Notes: generated by a model from the letters alone, not told the origin. A stretch of DNA of 64,000 nucleotides from Serinus canaria (GCF_022539315.1 NC_066316.1:96776179-96840178), one strand, 5' to 3'. Shown: positions 29,373-44,301, counted from the first letter of the stretch. Made by a program: numbers and translations.

Positions 29373-31799
29373 GCCAAATCTCCTGACTAACTGAGCATAT
29401 TTAGCTCTCTGACAGTGGTAATGAGTTCTCATGTTCTTGAATCCATCAACAAGCACTTTGGATTTTGCCTAAATGTAATTGAGAATGCAGACTTTCCTTT
29501 AGTTCCCACAGTTTATTTCTCATTTGTTAGGATACCATTTGCCTATACCTGTAAAAAAAGAAGAGGCACAATTTCTTCAAGAAAATGGTGTGCATAAAGA
29601 ATATGCATATATGTGCTTTCTACCTGGCAACTTTAGAAAAAGCCATGTAATAGCTGCTACTAACTAATTTCTTTCATTTTCATGGAGCATAATGATTTTT
29701 CTCTATAAAGGTAAGAGGTGGTTAGATATTTTGTTCAATTAATTGGGCAGAAAATAGTGTCTAAAAGACACAAGGTGTTTTGACTTCTAGGAGCAGGTAT
29801 TGTTAATAATGATCTTTCTATTTGCTTCTGCTGTTCCCACATTGTGTTGCTTCCAATGAACGGATGTTTGGTGTTGCAGTTTTCTTTTGCAGAGTAGGAT
29901 TATTTCTCAGTCCAGTGCAGTAACTGTGTAGTTTAGTGACCTTTAGCTTCTGGGCAGTCCCTCTATTTCTCTACTAGGTTGAGCCTCTGTTGCTGTAGAA
30001 GGATTTTCTAACCTGTGCCTTTCAGCTGTGTGACTGGCTTTCTGCATTGCAAGTCTGTCATCAGAGAATGACAAGCACTGCATAAATTAGGTAGAGTACC
30101 AGTCATCTGTCTAAAATTAGAAAATTTGAGTTGAATTCTCCAGTGGCAAACTTACAACACATGCATGTTCTAGTAAACAGTGTCCAGGACCATTCAGTTG
30201 CCAGAGCTGAACCACATCCATACTAGTAAGTTCTGTTAGGAGGGACCACAGCCCCAGAATAACTCCTGAAGTGTATTTGGGCATTGGATGGAAAATCATG
30301 TCAGAAACTGTCCTGTAAGAGCTGAAAGATTGAGACAAGAGAATTGCACAGCACAAAACCTTTTGTGCTAGTTCTAGCATTTTGCTAGGTACAGTGGTAC
30401 TAATGGATTTGGTATTGTGTACACACACATGCATGGGGGATAGTGCTAGATATTGCCACTACCAACTTGTGAGCACAGTGCATCCACAGCATCTACAATG
30501 CACCTTTCTTCTTCTTCTTTTTTTATTTTTTTTAAATTGAAGATCAGGTGGGAAGTTCTTCATGTGAGATTTTGTGCCGTGGGTACTTGACCTGTCAGCA
30601 CTGCATCTATATCAAGATTTTATGTGGGATATATTGAAACCAATGAAATTTTCGTTGATTTTGAGAAAGAAAGGTAAGGCTATTGGTACAAGGAAGCCTT
30701 TGCTACCCAGATTCTGTGCTCTGGGAACCAACTACAACCAGCTTGTAGTATCTGATATCACTTAAGTATGAGGTGTCTTGACATATGTGTGTCTGGCCTC
30801 AACTGGTGGTAGTTGATGCAAAGACACATCTTTTCTCCCTTCCCATCCTATACCACTTTTACTAAGGTGGCTGTCTAGACAAATTAGCTTTTTTAGCCTC
30901 TCAAGTTGCTTCTCAGGTGTGGGGTTTTTTTCCCATATGCTTTGATGACAGAAGTCCAAACTTGTCCTTGTCCAGGCATCTAACTTTTACATGGCTAAAA
31001 CTGAGGACCACAGTCATAGAGTGCCTTATCACAAGGACTGTGTTCAGACACCAGGGCAGAACTTGGTGCTGCAAATCAGAGCCAGGTTACTTTGTATTTC
31101 CAGATGGCTCTGTGTGTGATGACCATAGCTTAACACATGTGCCACATACAAAATGTTTAGATGCTGTAAATCATACAAACCAACTCACAAATGGAAATGC
31201 ACTTAAAAGATTAGAGTCCTTTTGTGGTGCGTGACAGAAAACAATGTCAAGTTGTGTGTGCTGTCTGTGAATTTATTCCCATGTTCCTTGTTTTTTGTTT
31301 GGGATTTAAGGCCAAAAATGAATAAGCTCTGTAAGCCAAATAAAGAGAGCCCCTGGAGTAAATTGTAGGTGTCCTAATTCAGTGCAGTATTTTAAAATCT
31401 GGATCTACATATCTGTGTCTAGCTGATGTGTACTTAATTTTTATACACAGCATCTCCTTTAATGCCAAATGTGTCTTCTAGTCTGTGTACTCATATATGA
31501 CTACAGGAAGAAGAAATTCTATTGCATAATTTTGTAGGAAATGCAATAATTTAGCAGGTTCTGTAGGCCTGACCTCCTCATACCAGTCTAAATTAAAGAT
31601 GTTGGCTCAGCCATTCCTGAGATCTCACTGCTGTATGCTATTCTTGAGAACAATTACAAACAAGCACACGTTTTATTTTTCCTCTCTGCTCCCTGAAAAT
31701 GATGTTTTGGTGGGTGGCAGAAATACTTGGGCTGCCACGAAATCCTGAGGTCTTACTCTGTTTTGAGAATGCCACTGTCATTTTAGGAGTTGGCCACAG
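29373..31799. other. Intergenic, no feature recognised
   Basis: AT-rich DNA with a pyrimidine run at 30506-30537. ORFs are short and without known domains. I see no RNA gene or repeat family. Confidence 0.6.
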
Positions 31800-32270
31800 G
31801 AGAAATGCATGAGCTTGTGCAAAATCGCATTTGAAATTGCCTCGGCAGATGAGCAGAGCGCAGCGTTTCTTTGTTTTCAGGCCTGGACTCGTTTTGTTGA
31901 ATTCCCATGTAATTGCTACGAGGGCCACGGGTCGACTGCGGGATTCCTGAGTTGGAGCTGGGATAAAGTCTTGCAGCTGCTTTAGCAGAGTGCCGGGAAG
32001 GGTGTTCGGGCAGTGAGCGGTGCTGCCGCCGGCCAGCAGGGAGCAGCCGCCGATCAGCGCAGCTCGGCGTGGGCTGCCTCGCAGGAGAAATCCCTGGCAG
32101 CCAGATTTCTACCTCGAGCTTGGAAAGTCTGCGTTTCAAAGCCTCCGCAGAGCTAATTGTAAAGATAGGGCTAAAAATAACGATGTTGTGATGGGCCTGC
32201 TGACACTGCTGGGGCTGCTCTAGTCTCGGATATTAACATACATTATTGCTCCTGTTCTCTGAGGGTGTAT
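31800..32270. promoter_or_regulatory. CpG-rich putative enhancer or promoter with MEF2 site
   Basis: CpG density rises sharply (GTGCTGCCGCCGGCCAGCAG, CAGCCGCCGATCAGCGCAG, GGGTCGACTGCGGG) between AT-rich flanks. It passes into a segment with GAGCTAATTG, AAGATAGG and a perfect MEF2 consensus CTAAAAATAA at 32171-32180. This combination of CpG retention and packed factor sites is typical of a developmental regulatory element. ORFs at 31783-32223 on both strands follow from the GC content. Confidence 0.4.
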
Positions 32271-35200
32271 AAACCTTTTCTGACAGGGAAAAAGACCAAG
32301 TGTTGAACTTTAAAAAGCAGATATAGAGATGTTCTAGTCTACAAATGTAAAATGAGAGGAGCAAACCAGAGGTCACTTTCAAAATGACAAATTCAAAAAC
32401 CACTGATTTCACTGGGAGAAGAGGGGGAACACTAACATCAGTTGGTTACAAACAGAGTAAAATTTGGCTAATAACACTGCATCTTCTCTATATTTTATAA
32501 TGGACGGATATTGTAGCTCAGCCAAATTATTTTCTCTCTTCCTACCCACGCCTGCTGTTGTATCTGTGTTCTTTAATACAGATGTTCAGCAGAAACAATG
32601 CAACTGTCCAAACAATAACTCCAGCCATCCATTCAACAGTCAACGTGTTTGGCAGGGGAGGCCAGATGCAACAGGGAAGTTGTGAGTCCTTCTGCCTTTA
32701 CCTCTCTGTTTATATGCATTCCAAAGTTCATGTGTCTTCCTACCCCTGCCCAGCCACCAAGTACATCTGAGTAGATCAAAGTGAAAAGTTGGTTCCTCAT
32801 ATTTTTTGTGGACTAGAGGTTTGTTTCAGGATCCTGCCAATACTAACACAAACTTTAACTTTTTATAAAAAAGATATAATGTGCAGTCCTGGTTGCCACC
32901 ATCTCCCTGACAGGATTCCAGGAACTCCTGGAATTCATGCCAATTACAGCCTGTTAGGGATGTGTTTGGAGCATGTTTTTCAGCTGAATCTGTTTCTCCT
33001 TTTTATATCCTTGAAATTTTCTCAGGTGAAGCAGAGCAGCTAGAGGATTGGGGTAACACAGTCTGTCTTACAGACCACTAAAACTTTCCCCCCACCATAT
33101 CCATACATTTTATTCAGCAAATTTTCCCAGCTTTCACCATCAGTCAGGGGGCTACAGACTGAGAATCTTCAAGGTGCAAGATGCCTCCAGCCTTCCAGTG
33201 TTGCAGCTTTTCCTGGCTCCCCAGGAGCAGGGTAGTGGTTCTAGGTGCAGAGTATTGAAGAATACTCTGTATTGAAGCCCTTGAAAGATACAAATCAGGG
33301 GGGGAAGGGGGTGTGTGCTATCTTGCTGTTTCCCACAACTGGAATCAGAAAGCAGAGACATCCAGAGCAGCAGAAGGGAGAGGCTGTGAGAAATTGCACT
33401 TTTCTCTTTGTCACTGTGACTAAATGTACATTGGTGCTCAGTGCAATCATCCTTACCAGCAATTTTTATCCTTTCCTTACTTGTGATCTCAGGATGTGCT
33501 GCATTGCAGGTTCTGCAATCAAGGACTAGCATACAGCTAAGACTGGGTAAGGGAGGCAGAGGAAGGTTGTGACTGGGTTAAAATGTGAGTGCCTTATGTG
33601 AGAGCTGACCCTCTGACTCAGCTCCTCCTGTGCCCTGAGAGAACTAACCCAGATGTTTTCTCTGCCATTGTGTTGAGGAAATAAACTGAATGTAAAAAGC
33701 TACAGCACCTGCAAGCAACATCCTTTTTCTTTCTAGAGATATCCCAGGGCTCCTCAAACCTAGAGTCCTGTTGGGTGCAACCATCTCTCTTTCATAGCTT
33801 TTAACATTAAGCCTGAGAAAACCTGAGCCACAGCATCTGGCCAGAAGCTGCAGGGAAAAGGAAGGCTGTGAAGGAAAGGAAACTGAGATATGCTTGAGGT
33901 TGCAGCAACACTTGTTTTGAATCACAGGATACCTTAATGACCCTTCAGGACACTCAGTACTTAAAGTATTTAAAGGTTTTGACAGCAACCTCAGATGTGC
34001 AGCCTGTCAGCACAGCTCAGTAAGGTTATAGCCCTGCTCTCAGCTGCATAGACTGTGACTTTCCTTACTCCAACTCAAATATGAAGCTTGCAGAGAAGCT
34101 CTAGCTGCTATGCAGTGCCAGCAAAGCAGCTGAGAGTTACCTGCCTGTCCTTTTCATGCAGCTCACAGCACCATGGAGCACTCCCTAGCAATGGTCATGA
34201 CTGTCTCTGCTCAGAGATGGCCATCTCTGAACAGGCATGGGCAGCAGCCCCACGGAAATGATCGTGGTGTTTCTTCAAGCAACAGTCTCTGGTCTTGCTC
34301 AGGAGGCTGTGTCAGGTGGGATTTGCCAATAAAACATCTAAAAATGCTCCAATGGAAGGGTTTTGTATCTGAGTGTTCAACAACCACATGTGAAGCACTA
34401 CAAACAAAGCTCCTGGATACAAGGAGCACTCAACATGTTGGTAGGGAGAAGAAAACCTTTTTCTGTTAACAAGAAAGTATCATAATCTCTTTAAAAGCCA
34501 TAAATACAGTGACAACATGAGGTTCAGAAAAAATTCCATTCCTCTCTAGAGTATCCTGTATATCCTTTGTGTACAATAGGTTTTTCCACCTGAAGAACCC
34601 ATTCTCTCTGGGCTTCTCTGAAGAGCTACTGAAAGCTCAACATAAGGTTTCTGTGAAAGTGTGTGGGTTGTGTGCAGTGCTCAGGCTAATTGCTGCCCCT
34701 GAAGCAGCTGGGAGGAGGTGGCCACAGAGGAATAGTAAATGAAGGTAGACCACAAATATTAGCAAATGTGATAATCACTTGATTTGTCAGGAGTAGAATC
34801 AGGAAATTTAAGCAAATATCTCAAAATCATTATTATTTCCTTCAACAAGCAGAATTTCAAAAGACAGCTGGCATGTACCCCTCTCCCACCTTACAGAGAG
34901 GAAAACATCTCTTGTGTTACTGCTGGCTTTTGTTTCACTATTTTCTTCCTATTTTAAACATAAGAAGCAAACCCCCAAATTTCAACACACTCCTGAGTAC
35001 TGCACAATGCCTGCCTTATTTCTTTTCATGCATGGTGTCATGGCAACAGGAGGAATTCAAAATTAATTATAATCCAGGCAAGATGGGCTCTACTTGTATT
35101 ATGTTTGATTTAGCTTGGCCTCCTGATTTAATTTTGACAAAGCAATATCAGAGGTGCTCTTTGCTACTACGGATTTTTCTTTGTCTGGTAAAGATCTTGT

Positions 35201-38200
35201 AGTCATTAATTTGAATATGTAGCAAGCTGCCAATGAAAACTGAATTATTACAGAGAGATGAGACAAAAAATATTCAAAGGGAAAAGCAGGAAGAGGTAGT
35301 AAGTGATTAAGTGAAACAGATCTCGTTAAACTTTAGTAAATTCTAGGAGTAAAACAAAGCATGCTCTTTTTAACAGGAACAGCTCTAAAACTATTACTGT
35401 TGACAATTTCCCTAAAAAGATTTGATTTATGACTTATTAATCAGATATGAGAATGCATTTCATCTGAGAAATGCTCAGCACCTGCTTTGGCATAGTGATG
35501 CCTTAACCTGAAAGATACCTTGATGGAACACAAAGGGAACTCAATAAAAATTCAGTTAGACTTTCCAGTCTAACAAGTGTTTTACTTCCTCATTCAAAGT
35601 CAAAGTACTAAATTAATTTTTCTCTTCTGCTCTGCATTGCTAAAGAGTCATATATTTTATAGTTTTTACATAGAGAGGACCAAATTCAATTTTTAACCAT
35701 TAGATAGAATTCTTACCCCGGAAAGCCATTTCTGGTTTGCCAGCTCTGGCAAACCTGCAAATCTGTACCAGCTAGTCTATTCTGCACTTCCATCTGCAGG
35801 CATACTGTGCATCCTGTGAAGGACCAAATGAAGACAGAGACCCTGCAGCAGATTCCTTCAGCCTCTGTTTGGCAGAATGCAGAAATAGTTCTCATGTGAT
35901 GTGTGAGTGACCCATTTATGAGGCAGCTTCTGGAAAATCATGGGAGGTGTAAAGGCATTAATCATAAAGAAAAAGGAAGTTCTGGATTATCTGTGTCCAT
36001 CTTTTTTTGTCTTTTGAATGATAAACATCCGTGTCCGCAAGTTTTCATTCACTCTGATCACCAGAACCAATATGTTTTATAAAATTCCCCCCCCCAAAAA
36101 AAAAAAATCAAATCTGAGCTATAGCACAATCTCCAGAAGTAGGATTTTGGAATAAATAATAGAGATAACAAGGTATTGAAATTTATTCTGTGTTTTGTAT
36201 AAAATATTTTGCATGCAGATTAGTTCCTTTGTGCCAAATCAGTCTGACTTAGATGTTCCAGGTATAAGGTACCCACAAACAACCTACCATTGACTAAACA
36301 GAATATTCTCTCTTTTTTATTTTTTTTTTTTAATGAGAAAGAGAAATGCTTTTTTAATTGGAATGAAAAACTATATCTATCTGGGGGGCAAAAACCCCCC
36401 CAACAACCTATATTCAGATGTCACAGTGTATTTAGTTCTTGACTTAGTGAAGAGTAAAAGAGTTCTTTAACTGGGCTGATCACCCACAGAAGTTAGGCTC
36501 TCAGCAGTCCTGCAGCTTGTGAACATCACTGTTGTTCAAGCCTTTGCATGCCATGAGAGTTACTTACAGGACAGTTTGATCCTGAGTTTCTCCACACTTA
36601 TTTACATCTGGGGTCTCAACACAATTTCTAGAGCTACTGCACAATATGTGCTGGTGACTGGAAATTCCAGAAACGAATGCCCTCCCAGACTGGCATCAGG
36701 GATCAGTGGTATTGCATAAATAACCTCTGAATATTGTGACTGATTTCTGTCAGAACAACACCTAACTCAACAGCTAAAGAACATATGGGAAAAGTAGCAA
36801 CAAGCACTGAACAACGTCTTGACATGTCCTTCATGCAGTGCTGAGGAATTGATCCACTTACCAGATGGGAGAGACAAGCCAGGCACGTTTCCTGATTCTC
36901 CAGGTCCGCATATGGAGCATCAAAGAGGTGAACTCATATTTTTTGAAAATGGAAAGTTACTCAATTCAACAGAAATATTTGGGGGTGTAGACAATTCCCC
37001 AAAATGCAGGAAGGATGTATTCTGGTATGTGATACCACTTGTATTTCAGGTTTCTGGAGAAATTTGTGAAGCTCCAGGAGAGTGGGTAAGAGACAAGGAA
37101 ATAACCAGATTTATTAGTCCACAGTTATGAGGAGTAGTGCTTTCCTTGTGGCTCTTTTTCAGTGTTTTGAATCTGTACTGCCTGCACCAAGCCCTAGTTA
37201 CAGATAATACTGGAGGACCTCTAACATCTGGATTGCTCTGGCATGTTTTCAGACAGTTCCACAACTTACTATTGCTATTTATTTCAGATATTGTTTTAAA
37301 TTACTCTGTTTCTTTTATGCATGGCGATAATGAGACCCAGGTTTTGTTCCATACTGACTGGCAAGCAGGCAGCAATCAAGAGTCCTGATGTATACCAGTG
37401 AACCCTTTCTCCTAAAATGCTCCCAAAACAGCCACTTCTGAAAAATGAAGTCCCAGCTAGCAAGAGTGAGACCTTGCAGGCAGCTGAAGAGAGGCTGTCT
37501 GTTTAATCCATAGCTAAACAGAAGTGGGAAAGCAGTAGGAGCTCAGCAGCTTCCTGGATATGAACAATGTTATGTCAGCTGAAAACTTGGCAAAGCAGAT
37601 TCATGTGGGGGCAAGGACAAAAGCTTAAAGTATAAGGGGAGAATTGTCCAGCAGGGTACAAGAGGATGCTGTACTTAATAAAAAAAGGAAACACACTGCA
37701 GTGTAATTAAAAACAAAACCAAACCACCTCACAAGCCCATCTTGTAAATACAAGTGAAAGGAGCAAAAAACCACCAAATCAAGTAAGTGTAAAACATTTA
37801 TGTGAAAAGACATTCTTTATTTCATAGAAAACCTGTGTAAAAAACTATTTCTACTGTGTTTAATAAACTGTCTGTGTAGAAAAGTGTATATCAGGGTTAG
37901 TTTACTTGTGCTATGCAAATCTGCTCAAGGCAGGACTGCTGGCAGGACCTTTCCCATGATGGCAGCAGCATTCCCACCTGGCTGAGCACAGACTGACTCA
38001 CCTTCCTTCAGCACTCCAACCAGGGTCACTGAGGAGAGTCATTTTTCATCATCCTACTGGGCAAGTTCAAGGGCTTAACCTTTGTAATACTGTAATTTTA
38101 ACTTCTTATAGCTTAACATTTAGTGAGAGTTAGATCAGTATAAAGAATGATGAAGCAGTTCCAAAGATGTCCATGGGAAATCCTTCTCAACCACAGGGAA

Positions 38201-41110
38201 TAATACTAAATGAAAAGAGTTTGGAAATTGAGAGGAATTTGACCTTGGCAGAAGATGGAGTGAAATCAGGGACTGGCACCCTTTCAAGGGTATTTTTCCA
38301 GTCAGTATTTTTCCTGCCCAAGTTAGAGGTTAAGCAATCCTAGTAGGAAGTTGGTGGGAGCCAGAGACACCATTCTCAACCAAACAATGTGCTACTGATG
38401 AAAGGGTCAGACCTCTCAGGAGACAGGGCTGGAAACTGCTGCCTTTTGTAGACTAGACATTCCGGTGGCAGTCTTTGCTGGCCTTGCTGATAGTACCTGA
38501 CATCTTTCCAAAGAAATACACTTGTATTCCCCCTTTGCAAAGTTTCTGACCCTGATTTTCTCATCCTTTCTTTCTAAGAACATTTTATTGTATTCAGTGT
38601 TGCAAGCAAATACTGAGACCAGTCAAGAAATCGACCCAAAAGGTAAACAGAGAAGTAATTTGTTTTATATTATTCAGCATCTTCTCTTCCTTTTACTTTT
38701 TTTTTCAATGAAACAACCAAAACATTAAGTATCTTGAAGAAACTTCTGACTTTTAAAAACAGTAAAGGAATCTACATCAAACAACAGTGATGGCTCTAGT
38801 AGTGGTGGCAAAACATGCAACAAAACCTTGCAGAAGCACAGCAAGTTTCCATCCCACTTTAGTCTGGGGGCTAGGATATAAATAGCAACAGTGAAAATGT
38901 GTCCAAAAGAAATAAAGATATACAAGACAGCCTTACTTCAAAATCTTTTACTCTCTTTCTTTTACAGGCAAACTTGCAAATTTCTAGCATTTACATTTGG
39001 TGGGCTTATTTACTAAATTCTGCAAAATTATTCATTCATTCCTTTCACAAAGCTGTAATAAGGAGCCCAAAACTGAGTTTCTCACACTGATTCTCACATT
39101 TTTTATCTCACCCAAACTGGATGTCTGTGATTTAGAGCTACACAGCAAAGCCTCCTATTACACCCAACAGAAAGAAACAGTTCCCTCCAGAGGAGGCTTA
39201 TCTCACAAGTTAGGCAAGTTTTAGATTTGTGTCTAGGTTAGTATCTAAGAAAAGTGAGATGAGTTTAAATGCTCCCTCTCTCAGTCCACTGCTGTTGAAG
39301 AACCATAGGGGTGGTTTCCCACAGCCCAGGCAAGCCTGACAGAAGGTTTCCTCTTCCCAAGAACCAACACTGGAGCTTGTGGGATACTTTTCCACACGTA
39401 CATTTGGCAGCCCCTTGGAAGTATCACTGGAGTCTCCGTAAAATTGCAGTCTGAGATGAATAAGTTTTAGCTTCTTAAACTTCCTGAGATAGAATTGTTT
39501 CTGAGAAGTTCTGTATGTTTGTTTTTGTGGAACAGGTTAGAGGGTTATGGTCCTGACTCCCTGCCTCAGAGGTTGTTTTTCATTTCTGAGCTGACAGGAT
39601 AGACTTGCTGTTTTCAAGTGTTATTTCTGTGGGGGGAAAAAAGTCTAGAAATCTCTTGGGGAAATGCAAACAAGGTGTTGCACATGCTCTGTATTTCAGC
39701 AATTGAATTCCTGAGGGAAGTACCTGATAGTGGAGAAATTAAAACAGTGAACTTGATACAGACATACGTGGGAAACTCAAAGTGAATTTGATTAAGAGTA
39801 AAGATGCAAATAGTTAAGATTTTGTGCCTGTTCTGAACTGTGATTAGAAACAGTCATATGAGTTATCTGTGGGGGACACTTGCTTAAACTCACCTAAAAC
39901 ACATGGGGCCATCTCGGTGGCTCTTCTGTTTATAGTTGTTCATATCTACCAGGTTTGTACCTTTTCCACATAGCTGTTCACTACTTCATAAATCCAGGTG
40001 TAGCCCACATATTAGAAGATCCATATCAGGACATTCACGTTTTAAATCAATACAGTTTTGGGTAATATTCCTTCTTTCTATTCTCTTCTCTCTTCCAGCA
40101 TAACTGCAGAACACTGGTGCCAGAAGCCATATGTCTTCACTTTGAATACTTCTATGTAGTCTATAGTTCCCTCTGGTTTATTGTTTCTGACTGATCTTTG
40201 TTTTTAGAGCAATTCATCAGTTTAAAAATAGATGGGTGTGTTGCTTTCAAAAATCGCAATGAAGGATGAATGCTTTGATGTTTTCTTACTGAAAAATCCT
40301 AAATAATAATTCTTTGTATGGTGTGACTCTATAAGACTTGCTTAACACAAGTTAAGTAGTTTTTGGGCAGTTTGATATACCAAAATAATATTTTATAATG
40401 AAAATGAAGTTCAAAAAATGCAGGTCAAACTAAGTTCCCTTATTGTTGCCATTATCCTATTTTTGGCAAGTCTTACCTCTTAATGTATTTTGGCTGAAAT
40501 TAAGTTTTGCTTGTGTCTTATATTCACTTTTGTTTGAAAGCATAATCTAAATCTGAAGGCCATGACCAATGATAGATATTATTTCTGGAGTAGTAAGACC
40601 TAGGATGAAACCTCTTTTTTTTTTTTTTTTTAATATTATATTTTGTGCTCTAAGTCCCTTCCTAACTCAAAGTAACAAGGTTCTGGGTATCAGAATGAAA
40701 AAGAAAATAGTTTATATTTATAAAAAAATAAAAGTTTAGTTAAAATAGTTTATATTTTAAGTTTATATAAAATAGTTTATTTTTTTATACTTGGTCTGGG
40801 GATTCTGTAATTAGTGGCCTTCAAGGCTGCTGAAGTATATGTGGCATTTGAGAAAAGTTCTGCAACATCCCCCACCAGAATCTGAGCTGAGCAAATGAGA
40901 TGTCTGCTGAATACACCCCAGCTCCTGGCAGAACAGAGAAGATATGTACCTGTATGAAGAGAGGAAGGGATTTCATCAGCCCTCTTCTGTTTGGGCATTT
41001 CATTGAAAATCCAGATAGATGTTGAGTTCCCATCTGAAGACTGGTCACCCCTCAGCCAATTCTTTTCATCTGCAGGTATGCAGCCCCTGAAAACCTAAAC
41101 AGTAATCTTA
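32271..41110. other. Intergenic, mostly unremarkable
   Basis: Nearly 9 kb of AT-rich DNA without a recognisable gene. Small items: a perfect 9-bp hairpin CAGAGTATT-GAAG-AATACTCTG at 33248-33269, A/T and C homopolymer runs near 36090-36110 and 36320-36335, and a poly(T) run at about 40614-40632. The short ORFs show no domains. Confidence 0.6.
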
Positions 41111-41446
41111 CAGAATCACAGAGTCATGGAGTGGTTTGGGTTGGAAAGGACATTAAAGATCATCCCATTCCAACCCCCCTGCCATGGACAGGGATATAGT
41201 CCACTAGACCAGGTTGCTCAGAACCCCATCCACCCTGGCCTGGAACACTTTCAGGGATGGGACATCCACAGCTTCTCTGGGCAGCCTGTTCCAGTGTCTC
41301 GCCACTCTTACAGTAAAGAATTTCTTCCTTACACCTAATCTAAACCTACTCTCAGTTTGAAGCCACTGCCCTTTGTCCTGGCACTGCATGCCCTTGTAGA
41401 AAGTGCCTCTCCAGCTCTCTTGTAGACCCTCTTCATGTACAGGAAG
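41111..41446 (-). mobile_element. CR1 LINE 3' fragment, minus orientation
   Basis: Starts CAGAATCACAGAGTCATGGA (reverse of the CR1 tail) and continues with CCACTAGACCAGGTTGCTCA, the standard reversed CR1 3' region, to about 41446. It is one of the better preserved copies here. Overlapping minus ORFs translate its 3' end and are not genes. Confidence 0.95.
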
Positions 41447-44055
41447 TCAACTATAACTTTTCCAAGTTATGAACTAATAGTTATGGAGTAATTTTAAAAT
41501 AGGTACTTCACATGGCTAAATCAAAGATTATCTCGAAATTCTTCTGGCAGGGGTTAATTATAATTTCCTGTCAACTTTTCCCACTGTGTCAGGCTATCCT
41601 GCACTACCTGAGCTGCTTTGCTTTCCTCAGAGCAAGATGTTGAATGGTTGAAGCATGTTCTGTCTGTAGTGGATAGGTAAACAGTGGCTTTAGCCTGCAG
41701 AAAAGGACAATGAAGTGAAACAAAAGTTCACTAATTGCAGAACCAGTGAAACCCAAGAACAGGCTAAAGATTTTCAGATTTCTCTGTGATAGAAGTTTTT
41801 ATAAGAGATTGGACAAATATTTCCTAGGAAGGACATGGTTCTGGTGATGGATTGGGACCTCACAAAACACCTGAACTCTGTTGTTCAGTGATTTTAAATC
41901 CACCATGAGACCTTGTGTTATCTTCAATGATTCAGGGAGTACCCATTCCCAATTTTCAGGAAAGTTCAGACCTATGCTTGGGCAAGTCACTAAGGTATTT
42001 TATAACATAGGAATGCTACTAAAATCTCTTTCCCTGGAGGCAAATACTCAAGACAGCACATGGAGAAGGCAGCCTGAGTTTGTCCTAGCTGCTGCTTCAC
42101 ATGATTACCAGGATGTAGGTGCCCATGTCACCATTTAGTGGCTGATGGTCAGCAAAGGAGGAGTCTTGCTTAACAAATGCAAGTGGCTTTTGCTTGCCCT
42201 TGCAACAGCCTAAAATGAAACCCTGCATAATGAGGTCAGTTTTATAGAGGCCTTGAGAAAAGACAGTAAGATAGAAAAGTATCTGGCTTTGAAATAGTTT
42301 CAACATAAGTTTGGGAGTGAAGAAAGTACAAGAAACAAAGGACAAAGAAAAGGGTATTTAGGAAAGAACAATGGTGAAGGAAATCCTTGTTTCAAAGGCC
42401 TGTGTCAAACCAAGTTTGCTTGTTCATAAGGCAAGATGTGATGCAGACACATTCAATAACCTTATTTCCTTTTTGATAACCACAAGTAGGACAGTTGGCC
42501 CACCAGCTCTGCCAGGTTAACTAGATTAAAAAAAAAATAAAATACTACTTTGGTTGGAGACAAGACTTGCTGGTTTTTGCAGGTATCAGCTGATGTGCTT
42601 CAAAAAAGATTTTTAAGCTTTTTATGAGAGGAAAGAAATAGCAGGCAGTGATGTTCTCCTCATCAGACTTATTTGGGAAGTCAATAGGTTAAACCGCTAC
42701 TCTCTTTGTTTTCTTATTGTTTTACTGAAGTGGAATAATCTTTAAAAGCCTACCATATCAGGATGTTTCTGGACTCTAGAGAAACTTTCTAGACCTACAC
42801 ATCCTCAATGCACAAACCCAAGTTGCTCCTGCTCCCAGTTTGTGTAGATCAAAGTGGAGATACCATCCCCACATATTGATAATGCACTGTTTTCTAGGTG
42901 TGTGTTGTATACCTCCTAAGTCCCTTTGGGCTAGCTATGAGCTAAGAGCTGGACAATTGTATTGCAGGATAAGGCCTGCACTGAGGAACAGTAGTCCAGC
43001 TCTGTAGTACTCATGCAAGGCTTACACAAGTTGAGCTCACATAACTTTGAACATGTTTAGGAGACCTAAACTGGACTTAAACTCTCCCCTAGTCCCAAAG
43101 CAATGGAACAAAATCATATCAATGTGTTTTCCTATGAAAGAGAAAGCAAGGAAATAACTGCACTTTCATTTTTCCTGCATATTTCTACTGTAAGATGACA
43201 TCAGAACTTACACATGGAGAAGCGGCATGAAAAGATGATGTAATTTTATCTCACATAGGAAAGGAGTGGTGGTGTTATTCCTCAGGTAGTCACAAATGCC
43301 ATACTGTACTTCATTTCCACCCTTACCTGTATTGTATTATATTTCAGATGCCATAGGGTAAATCAGAAAGTAGAGAGTGTGATTCGTCATGTTCCAGAAT
43401 TATGTTTTACATCCAACTGTATATGTTATTATATGTTATTACTTTACCTTGTGAAAGGAAAAAAAAAAAAGGGAAGAGAATTAAATCAAAGTAGGAAACA
43501 GAAAAGAGTCATGGGAAACAGATGAATGATGACATCCAAAGAATGGCATGAAAAAAAACTGAAGAAATACTACACAAAGCCAGGAAATTGTCATTTTGCA
43601 GCAATGGCATCTATCTGTGATCCTCTCCAGCACTGTTTCACCACATCCATCACTGAAGGACGCACAGATGTCACCATGAGAAATTCACAATTTGAATAAC
43701 GTTCCACAGCAAGCAATGGAAAGACTTTGATTAACTCCAGAAGGTTTTGGATGTGGATCTTTCCATATCCTGGCTCGTTTTGGCACAGGACCTGAAATCA
43801 CTGTTTTTCTTTTTAATAACAATACTTTCCATTTCTGTGGTAACTTACATCCACAAAGCTCAGTGAAAGCTTGTAATATTTCCTTTTATGAGTTCTATTA
43901 ATAGCAAGCAAGATAAAAAGCTTTTGTCTTGAAGCACAGGTCTTCTGACCTTCTCACAGTTCAGAGGCAGCCTAAAATTGTAATTATTTTGGTAGAAATT
44001 GTAACATGTTGAAGATTGACTCATTCTGATTTACATTTACAAAATCCAATGTTGT
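41447..44055. other. Intergenic, no feature recognised
   Basis: AT-rich DNA with no gene, RNA or repeat family that I can identify; minor A runs at 42530 and 43460. Confidence 0.6.
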
Positions 44056-44301
44056 GAAGCTGCAGGGGAAGTTTAGGTTGGATATGAGGGAAAGGTTCTT
44101 CCCCCAGAGGGTGTTTGAGCACTGGAACAGGCTCCTCAGGGAAGTGGTCACAGCACCAAGTCTGGCAGAGCTCAAGAAGCATTTGGACAATGCTCTCAGG
44201 TACATGGTGTGACTCTTGGGGATGGTGCTCTGCAGGGCCAGGAGTTGGACTTGATGATCCTTGTGGGTCCCTTCCAACTCAGCATATTCTATAATTATTT
44301 G
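44056..44301 (+). mobile_element. CR1 LINE 3' fragment, plus orientation
   Basis: Typical CR1 terminal wording, such as GAGCACTGGAACAGGCTCCT and GACTTGATGATCCTTGTGGG, ending in CCCTTCCAACTCAGCATATTCTATAATT (abridged). About 245 bases remain. Confidence 0.95.
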
